This document shows positions 6,882 through 10,953 of a stretch of DNA of 10,953 nucleotides, in pieces. The DNA lies in the NCBI GenBank assembly GCA_047638515.1, contig JBLIME010000078.1, positions 1 to 10,953 of the forward strand, written 5' to 3'. The notes beneath the pieces were generated by a model. That model searched no databases. It was given only the letters and a program-made list of their open reading frames with translations, and was not told the DNA's origin. Position 1 is the first letter of the stretch, and the number at the start of each line of letters is the position of its first letter. The DNA is from CANLBN01 sp047638515. GTDB taxonomy: Bacteria; Pseudomonadota; Gammaproteobacteria; Pseudomonadales; Cellvibrionaceae. The translations under genes and the position numbers were made by a program.

Positions 6882-6918
6882 AAAAAAGATTATATATTAA
6901 CGAAACGGAGTAATAAGT

Positions 6919-7902
6919 TTGCCTGCAAAATTACAATCTTTAGATTCTTTGCGTTACTTTGAGGCAGTGGCACGGCATCTAAGCTTTACTCTAGCGGCTA
7001 AGGAATTGTGCTTGACGCAAAGTGCTGTTAGCCAAAAAATAATTCAATTAGAGGCGCGTTTAGGCTATGCATTATTCGAACGTAAAATACGCCAAATTAA
7101 CCTGACCAGCAGTGGCAATGTGCTCTTCACTAGTGTGCGTGACGCACTGTCTCAAATTAAAGGCACCTTAGACGAGCTTGATATCAGTGAGTTTACGTCC
7201 GGTTTAAATATTTACTGTATGCCGTCATTCGCAAATCGTTGGTTAATGCCTAGGCTAAATAATTTTCAAGAGTCCTTTCCTAATATAAATATTAATTTAT
7301 TAGCAGAAAATCCAGCGCCTGACTTTATGAGCGAAGAGATCAATATAGGCATATTTCATGGTTTAAGTGATAACAAAGCTTCAATGCATCAAAGTTTACT
7401 GATGGGAGACTACATATACCCAGTTGCGAGTCCTAAGCTCGTTAAAAAAATTGAGCTGAAAAACTTACACGATTTAAACAATACGAATTTAATACACGAC
7501 TCACTGCCCAATGCCAAGCTGGCCTCTTCGTGGCAAAAGTGGTTATTTGAAAGAGGCGTGAATATAGATGAAGTCGATTACAACAAAGGGTATAAATATA
7601 ATCAAGCTGATCTAGTGATAAGAGCAGCTATCGATAGCCATGGTGTTGCTCTAGCACATCATGTGTTGGTGGCTAAGGCAATAGAGGAGGGACGTTTAGT
7701 GCGAGTCTTCGATGACATTAGCCCCTGTGAGGCAGTTCATATCGTATGTTTTAATGATTTACTCGAACATCAACCCACTAGATACTTTTACGATTGGATA
7801 CTAATGCAAGCGAAGGCATTTGAACAAAAAAATAATCCCAAAGCACTAGTCAGAAAATCTCGACTCTCAACAGACTGCGCATTGATAACGCCACACCAAT
7901 AA
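6919..7902 (+). CDS. LysR-family transcriptional regulator (GcvA-like)
   Basis: This is a DNA-binding regulator that senses a small molecule, usually the substrate or product of the pathway it controls. The N-terminal winged helix-turn-helix is unmistakable: LDSLRYFEAVARHLSFTLAA (8-27), then QSAVSQKIIQLEARLG (34-49) with the recognition helix, FERK and LTSSG. An effector-binding domain follows from about residue 92, beginning LNIYCMPSFANRWLMPRLNNF, the GcvA-type arrangement. The protein has 327 residues, about 25 longer than usual, owing to a polar C-terminal tail. The TTG start at 6919 is chosen because CGGAG lies 8 nt upstream and the product begins directly at the family N-terminus. It is divergent from the ABC operon and convergent with the ureohydrolase gene, and shared sites upstream of both make them its likely targets. 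Confidence 0.96.
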   Translation: MPAKLQSLDSLRYFEAVARHLSFTLAAKELCLTQSAVSQKIIQLEARLGYALFERKIRQINLTSSGNVLFTSVRDALSQIKGTLDELDISEFTSGLNIYCMPSFANRWLMPRLNNFQESFPNININLLAENPAPDFMSEEINIGIFHGLSDNKASMHQSLLMGDYIYPVASPKLVKKIELKNLHDLNNTNLIHDSLPNAKLASSWQKWLFERGVNIDEVDYNKGYKYNQADLVIRAAIDSHGVALAHHVLVAKAIEEGRLVRVFDDISPCEAVHIVCFNDLLEHQPTRYFYDWILMQAKAFEQKNNPKALVRKSRLSTDCALITPHQ

Positions 7903-7950
7903 AACTCTAGGCATAATGCGAAGTAGAGTTAAGCTAGGGCGGTTATTGAA

Positions 7951-8112
7951 TCACTGAGAGGAACGAGACTCGGCTAAAACAACACTAAGATTGTATAAAC
8001 CTTCGTAGTCACCTAGGGGGGAGCTGTTCAGCCACTGCTGGGGCTGATCAAGGTAGCGATTGAAGGTCTTCAGTGACAGACATACCTGATGTTCGATAGC
8101 TTTTCCTAGTTC
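7951..8112 (-). pseudogene. Possible gene remnant without a start codon
   Basis: A frame of 53 sense codons ends at TGA (7951-7953) and is closed upstream by TAA (8113-8115), yet contains no ATG, GTG or TTG. The translation looks protein-like, with LGKAIEHQ followed by TFNRYLDQPQQWLNSSPLGD and YEGLYNLSVVLAES. I cannot assign a family. It may be the decayed 3' end of a gene lost when the region was rearranged. A frame of this length also arises by chance fairly often. Confidence 0.22.
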
Positions 8113-8117
8113 TTAAA

Positions 8118-8142
8118 GCGGTGCGATTTAAGATCGCACCGC
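8118..8142 (-). terminator. Hairpin after the ureohydrolase gene, probable terminator
   Basis: GCGGTGCGAT (8118-8127) and ATCGCACCGC (8133-8142) form a perfect 10-bp GC-rich stem with a 5-nt loop, about 32 bp past the ureohydrolase stop. On the - strand it is followed by TTTAAGAA, a short U-rich stretch. On the + strand it is followed by CCTCTCC, so it suits the ureohydrolase transcript better than lysR. Confidence 0.65.
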
Positions 8143-8174
8143 CCTCTCCACGTAAGCTTGCACTCGACATCTGT

Positions 8175-9119
8175 TTAGGCGATTTTTCTTTTACTTAGCG
8201 ATTTTGCTGCTACACATAAAATCTCAAACATCATGGTCGCTCCAGTCAATGCTGTATTGCCCGTGGGATCAAAAGGCGGCGCAACCTCCACCACATCGCC
8301 ACCAACGATATGAAGACCGTCTAGGCCGCGGATCATTTGTTGAGCTTCAAAAGTGGTAAATCCACCTATTTCTGGTGTGCCTGTTCCTGGTGCATAAACC
8401 GGATCAAGACCATCGACATCAAACGTTATGTAGGCAGGCGTATTACCCACGATGTGATGAATTTCCTCGATGACTTTTTTGATGCCCATTTCATAGAACT
8501 CTTCAATATGAATCACGCGCATACCGCTATCATAGCTAAATTTCCATATGTCGCGGTCGGTCACACTGCCGCGGATGCCAATCTGTATAGTCTTCTTGGG
8601 ATCGATAAGACCTTCTTCAGCAGCGATCTTAAAGGGTGAACCGTGATGGAATTTTGACCCTAAATAATCGTCGCCGGTATCACAATGTGCATCAAAGTGA
8701 ACCAAGGCTACCGGCGCGTCTTTCGCAAGAGCGCGAAGTAGCGGCAAGGTCACCGAGTGATCGCCCCCGGCAGATATAGGCATAACATTGTGTTTCACAA
8801 TATTGTGATAAAAATCCTCGATAGCTTTATGACTACGCACTAACTCAAAAGGATTATCTGGAACTGCATCCCCCACATCGGCGACGCTGCACAAATCGAA
8901 GGGAGCTATGCCAGTGCTTTGATTGATCGTTCGCATCAGACTGGACTGATTGCGCATTTCACGAGGTCCGTGTCTCGCACCTGGACGGTTGGTCACGCCG
9001 CCGTCAAAGGGAATGCCGATAAGGGCGATATCGAGATTAGTTAAATCTTCCTGGTAGGGACACCGCATAAATGTTGGTATGCCGGCATATCGAGGTAGTA
9101 ATTGTGGATTTTTTTTCAT
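8175..9119 (-). CDS. Ureohydrolase, agmatinase / guanidino-acid amidinohydrolase family
   Basis: Enzymes of this cytosolic family use two Mn2+ ions to split a guanidino group into urea and an amine. The protein has 314 residues. Metal ligands are all present: H121 in SAGGDHSVTLP, D143/H145/D147 in HFDAHCD, and D234/D236 in FDVDGLDP, with the following APGTGTPEIGG and E278 in VVEVAPPFDP. The N-terminal half, with PRYAGIPTFMR, PFDGGVTNRPGARHGPR and SSLMR, reads more like Pseudomonas 4-guanidinobutyrase (GbuA) and 3-guanidinopropionase (GpuA) than E. coli agmatinase SpeB. Both Pseudomonas genes sit next to LysR genes, as this one does. Automated annotation would probably say agmatinase (speB). 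The start ATG 9119 has only a weak Shine-Dalgarno. The shared regulatory element lies 76 bp upstream. The exact substrate is not settled by sequence. Confidence 0.93.
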   Translation of the reverse strand: MKKNPQLLPRYAGIPTFMRCPYQEDLTNLDIALIGIPFDGGVTNRPGARHGPREMRNQSSLMRTINQSTGIAPFDLCSVADVGDAVPDNPFELVRSHKAIEDFYHNIVKHNVMPISAGGDHSVTLPLLRALAKDAPVALVHFDAHCDTGDDYLGSKFHHGSPFKIAAEEGLIDPKKTIQIGIRGSVTDRDIWKFSYDSGMRVIHIEEFYEMGIKKVIEEIHHIVGNTPAYITFDVDGLDPVYAPGTGTPEIGGFTTFEAQQMIRGLDGLHIVGGDVVEVAPPFDPTGNTALTGATMMFEILCVAAKSLSKRKIA

Positions 9120-9495
9120 AAACTTACATAGATCCGTAATAAGTGCTAAAAAATTGGCTTTTTCAAGTTCACATTAAATCAAATAAACACCATCGACAAA
9201 CCATATTTACTAATTCTATGTATTAATATGGCTAATGTACTAAAGCCACGTGATGCGTTTATTCACGCTAGTCATTCTTCTCGATCGTCTGCTTGCGACT
9301 AGTGTGAACACACGTGTTAATAAAGATGATGGAGCCAGCATTAACGTCGACTAATATAATGCGGCCTGTGTAAGAACTATAATAGTGATGACAATCCTAA
9401 CCGCAATGCTTAGCGACTAACGAGACGAATCAATGATTAACATCTAGGGTCAACTATCAATAGTACGTGTCAACTGTGAATAACAAGAGTCAACT
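9120..9495. promoter_or_regulatory. Divergent control region between the ureohydrolase gene and azlD (376 bp)
   Basis: On the ureohydrolase side is the shared 45-bp element (9195-9239), with a TTTAAT sequence (-10-like, 5 of 6) on the - strand at 9173-9178. The middle holds CTAGTC...GACTAG arms (9268-9273, 9297-9302), AACAC-AC-GTGTT (9307-9318) and two CACGTG palindromes (9247, 9311). On the azlD side are 20-bp tandem repeats (9429-9508). No gene is supported; a 24-codon frame from ATG 9228 is likely chance. Confidence 0.55.
9195..9239 (-). promoter_or_regulatory. Shared 45-bp element, copy 2 (ureohydrolase side), putative LysR-regulator site
   Basis: This is the second copy of the element at 6493-6537, in the same orientation relative to its downstream - strand gene. 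TAAT-N7-ATTA is at 9211-9225. The GGTTTGTC end (read on the - strand) lies where an activator-dependent, poor -35 would be, with TTTAAT 16-17 bp further downstream. It is 76 bp before the ureohydrolase start. Control by the neighbouring LysR protein is inference. Confidence 0.6.
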
Positions 9496-9508
9496 ATGAA
9501 TGAATGGG
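9429..9508 (+). repeat. 20-bp tandem repeats running into the azlD start codon
   Basis: Three units begin GTCAACTATCAATA (9449), GTCAACTGTGAATA (9469) and GTCAACTATGAATG (9489), spaced exactly 20 bp apart; a degraded unit with ATCAATGATTAACA sits at 9429. The last unit contains the azlD ATG (9496), and unit three has GTG in the same place. This looks like local duplication of the translation start region, or an array of sites on one helix face. Confidence 0.6.
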
Positions 9509-9822
9509 TGCTTATTATAGGCATGATGTTGGTCACGTTTATTCCGCGTTATCTGCCACTTGCTATGGTGCATCGATTCAATTTGTCACCCTCTTTTGTG
9601 CGTTCATTAAGTTATATTCCGGTTGCTGTCTTAAGTACAATTGTTGCTCAACATATTTTTTTTATTGACAATGTCCTAGTGACCTCACTCGATAATAATC
9701 GTTTAATTGTTGGTTTGTTGGCGATGCTTGTAGCGCTTGTTAGTAAGAGTTTGTGGTGGACAGTCATTGTGGGACTGGTCATTTTTGTTTTGCTAGAGCG
9801 AGTATTGCCCATCTTTATCTAG
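9496..9822 (+). CDS. azlD: AzlD family protein, small subunit of branched-chain amino acid exporter
   Basis: AzlD (YgaH type) is the small membrane partner of AzlC. The protein has 108 residues, the usual length, with about four hydrophobic helices: 4-20, 37-52, 68-83 and 87-105. The family N-terminus is clear: after the first helix comes TFIPRYLPLAMV (14-25), the conserved Pro-Arg-Tyr-Leu-Pro segment, followed by a conserved short stretch SLSYIPVAVLS (38-48). The start ATG 9496 lies in the last of three 20-bp repeats; the upstream AAGAG gives a weak Shine-Dalgarno. In most genomes this gene directly follows or overlaps azlC, but here it starts 6.6 kb after it, behind the transporter/ureohydrolase module. 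The DUF1624 gene follows 21 bp downstream, so these two are probably one operon. Confidence 0.91.
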   Translation: MNEWVLIIGMMLVTFIPRYLPLAMVHRFNLSPSFVRSLSYIPVAVLSTIVAQHIFFIDNVLVTSLDNNRLIVGLLAMLVALVSKSLWWTVIVGLVIFVLLERVLPIFI

Positions 9823-9843
9823 TCGCGATTAAGCGCCTACATT

Positions 9844-10626
9844 ATGAAACATGAGGAGATTCTGTTGAAGCAAAAACGGCAGCAGTCGTTAACTCAATCT
9901 TTGAAAAAGTCGGATAACAAGTCTTTAAAAATCGTTAAAGCGCAGCGTCTGCTGTGGGTGGACGCTCTTAGAGGCTTGGCTATTGTACTAATGATTATTT
10001 TTCATTTTTGCTACGACATGCACTACTTTGGATGGGTCGACTGGAACATTCCTAACGGCCCAAGCTGGAGCCCGTTGCGGTATTTAATCATTTCGTTGTC
10101 TACCTTCACCGTGGGTCTTAGTTTAGTGTTGGCGGATCAGCGACAGACTCTGCAGCAAACATTTATAAAACGTATGGTGCAATTGTTGTCAGGTGCTGCT
10201 TGCGTGACGGTTATGTCGCTATTTTTATTTCCTCGCGCATGGATATACTTTGGTATTCTACACTTCATCGTCGTTGGCTCTTTAATATCTATTGTGTTTG
10301 TTAAAACTCCTAAGCTAGCTCTAGGAGTTGGTTGCGCAGTGCTAGTAGGTTTTTGGTTATCAGTGTTAAACAGTAATTGGCCCTTTAAATTTTTCTATCA
10401 TTTACTGCCGCGCTATACCGAAGACCTAGTGCCGCTATTCCCTTGGCTAGGCGTCATGCTAATAGGCACAGGCTTAGGTGGCTTATTACCCATCGATAAA
10501 TACGATCTGCCTAAAAATAGTATTACAAAGCCACTTGCTAATGTGGGCAGGCATGGGCTAACCATTTACTTGATACATCAACCCTTGTTATTTGGCGGTT
10601 TTATATTGGTTCAGGTACTTCGCTAA
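9844..10626 (+). CDS. DUF1624 / heparan-alpha-glucosaminide N-acetyltransferase-like membrane protein
   Basis: This multi-pass inner-membrane protein has 260 residues. After a basic N-terminal tail, the family hallmark appears: RLLWVDALRGLAIVLMIIFH (35-54), with D40, R43 and H54, then YDMHYFGW. About seven hydrophobic segments follow, near 38-57, 79-98, 113-131, 134-152, 157-175, 193-214 and 238-258. The tail segment GRHGLTIYLIHQPLL (236-250) is typical of this acyltransferase-like group. Its substrate is unknown. ATG 9844 has no Shine-Dalgarno. A TTG in frame at 9865 is preceded by GAGGAG at 6 nt spacing, so the true product may be seven residues shorter. It follows azlD by 21 bp; a functional link is not evident. 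Assignment to the family is fairly sure, enzymatic activity is not. Confidence 0.82.
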   Translation: MKHEEILLKQKRQQSLTQSLKKSDNKSLKIVKAQRLLWVDALRGLAIVLMIIFHFCYDMHYFGWVDWNIPNGPSWSPLRYLIISLSTFTVGLSLVLADQRQTLQQTFIKRMVQLLSGAACVTVMSLFLFPRAWIYFGILHFIVVGSLISIVFVKTPKLALGVGCAVLVGFWLSVLNSNWPFKFFYHLLPRYTEDLVPLFPWLGVMLIGTGLGGLLPIDKYDLPKNSITKPLANVGRHGLTIYLIHQPLLFGGFILVQVLR

Positions 10627-10836
10627 AGGTAAAAAGCAGTTAATCGATCAAAGTTAGGCTTTATGCAGGATTATTCTAGGCTGTGCGAAATTATTTCTAG
10701 CAATATTTACAGGGTTTTGCATCAGTTTATTACTGGAGAGTAAATAATAAAGCCCGCAACCAAGGTGTGATTACGGGATTTTAAATTAATCATCGAGTGA
10801 TATGGCTAGCTCATGAATAACTGAAGCTAGTATCCA
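10627..10836. other. Convergent gap at the right end (210 bp)
   Basis: It contains the bidirectional terminator at about 10748-10785. A 26-codon frame from ATG 10663 to TAA 10743 has no good Shine-Dalgarno and no recognisable product, so I do not call it. Confidence 0.5.
10748..10785. terminator. Bidirectional intrinsic terminator
   Basis: CCCGCAA (10753-10759) pairs with TTACGGG (10771-10777) around an 11-nt loop. On the - strand the single mismatch becomes a G-U pair and the stem is followed by CTTTATTATTTA; on the + strand it is followed by ATTTTAAATTAAT. It sits between the DUF1624 gene and the convergent partial gene and can end both transcripts. Confidence 0.6.
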
Positions 10837-10953
10837 TTAAGCTAATTCGCCACGGGCAGGATAGTTATTGGCAACAACAAATTTTACGGCTCCTAAGATC
10901 TCTGTAAAATTCGGGCGTGCAAAAGGCATAGTACTCACATTCGACCAATAGAG
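10837..10953 (-). CDS. C-terminal 38 codons of an unidentified protein (5' end outside window)
   Basis: A - strand frame is open from the right edge to TAA at 10837-10839. It reads LYWSNVSTMPFARPNFTEIL and then GAVKFVVANNYPARGELA. The composition is protein-like and the frame ends shortly before a hairpin that is a good terminator on this strand, which supports a real gene end. I do not recognise the family from this short tail. An internal ATG at 10929 would give a 30-residue peptide, but it has no Shine-Dalgarno, so an incoming longer gene is more likely. Confidence 0.5.
   Translation of the reverse strand, partial: LYWSNVSTMPFARPNFTEILGAVKFVVANNYPARGELA

Larger units (their letters stand above)
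6303..6918. promoter_or_regulatory. Divergent control region between the ABC operon and lysR (616 bp)
   Basis: This AT-rich region must hold the promoters for the importer (- strand) and the regulator (+ strand). Seen in it are a palindrome TCAATT-A-AATTGA (6402-6414), the 45-bp element shared with the ureohydrolase promoter (6493-6537), three direct repeats of TGACARC/TGACAAC type at 6625, 6653 and 6738, a candidate + strand promoter (6703-6731), an inverted repeat (6768-6796) and another close to lysR (6864-6881). It is unusually long for an LTTR divergent region. No protein-coding gene is supported; an open frame of 28 codons from ATG 6526 is probably chance. Confidence 0.6.
7903..8174. 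other. Convergent gap between lysR and the ureohydrolase gene (272 bp)
   Basis: It holds the ureohydrolase terminator (8118-8142), a shorter inverted repeat TCAGCC-N8-GGCTGA (8028-8047) that could contribute to ending lysR transcription, and a start-less open frame on the - strand (7951-8112) listed separately. No complete gene is supported. Confidence 0.5.

Noticed and set aside
8337..8639. 100-codon + strand ORF inside the ureohydrolase gene
   Set aside because: It lies fully inside a well-conserved gene on the other strand, with no start signal and no recognisable domain.
8175..9119. Guanidine hydrolase (GdmH) identity for the ureohydrolase
   Set aside because: The known GdmH proteins are longer at the N-terminus and are encoded with nickel-insertion accessory genes, none of which is seen here. 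Not excluded biochemically.
6526..9302. Short + strand ORFs starting inside each 45-bp element (ATG 6526 and ATG 9228), both beginning M-D/A-N-V-L
   Set aside because: Similarity ends after five codons, where the shared DNA element itself ends, and neither has a Shine-Dalgarno. The shared DNA is better explained as a regulatory site for the - strand genes.
9247..9316. Two CACGTG palindromes upstream of azlD as a paired operator
   Set aside because: Six-base palindromes occur by chance and the flanking bases are not shared.
2864..9427. Weak similarity between the sequence just after azlC (2864-2882) and that upstream of azlD (9408-9427) as a possible insertion scar
   Set aside because: The match needs several gaps and mismatches over about 20 bp, so it is not distinguishable from chance.
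10663..10743. 26-codon ORF MQDYSRLCEII... downstream of the DUF1624 gene
   Set aside because: No convincing Shine-Dalgarno, no recognisable product, and it is of a length expected by chance.

Overview
The window looks like a chromosomal segment of a moderately AT-rich gammaproteobacterium. The basis is the housekeeping order lgt-thyA-folA on the + strand, protein sequences that read as gammaproteobacterial, and GcvA-like LysR and PAAT-type ABC transporter genes. I see no phage, transposon, CRISPR, rRNA or tRNA gene.

Layout. (1) 1-1817, + strand: the 3' end of lgt, then thyA and folA, the paired enzymes of dTMP synthesis and dihydrofolate recycling. (2) 1818-2863: a 299-bp gap, with a possible 11-codon leader ORF running into azlC, the large subunit of a branched-chain amino acid exporter. 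(3) 3202-9119: a self-contained module. It has a four-gene ABC importer on the - strand (binding protein, two permeases, ATPase), a divergent LysR regulator on the + strand, and a ureohydrolase of the agmatinase/guanidino-acid amidinohydrolase type on the - strand, convergent with the regulator. (4) 9496-10626, + strand: azlD, the usual immediate partner of azlC but here about 6.6 kb away from it, followed by a DUF1624/HGSNAT-like membrane protein. (5) 10837-10953, - strand: the last 38 codons of an unidentified gene, with a bidirectional terminator between it and the DUF1624 gene.

How it fits together. A 45-bp element, 36/45 identical without gaps, lies upstream of both the importer operon (6493-6537) and the ureohydrolase gene (9195-9239). 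Each copy holds the LysR-box-like inverted repeat TAAT-N7-ATTA. This suggests that the LysR protein encoded between them controls both units as one regulon. The binding protein keeps the arginine that holds a ligand carboxylate, but by eye it has proline where amino-acid-binding relatives have the aspartate that holds the alpha-ammonium group. The ureohydrolase resembles Pseudomonas guanidinobutyrase/guanidinopropionase. My working model is a pathway that imports a guanidino acid without an alpha-amino group (such as 4-guanidinobutyrate or 3-guanidinopropionate) and splits it into urea and an omega-amino acid. This module appears to sit inside what is normally an azlC-azlD pair. Substrate identity is inference; the gene families and the shared element are read directly from the sequence.
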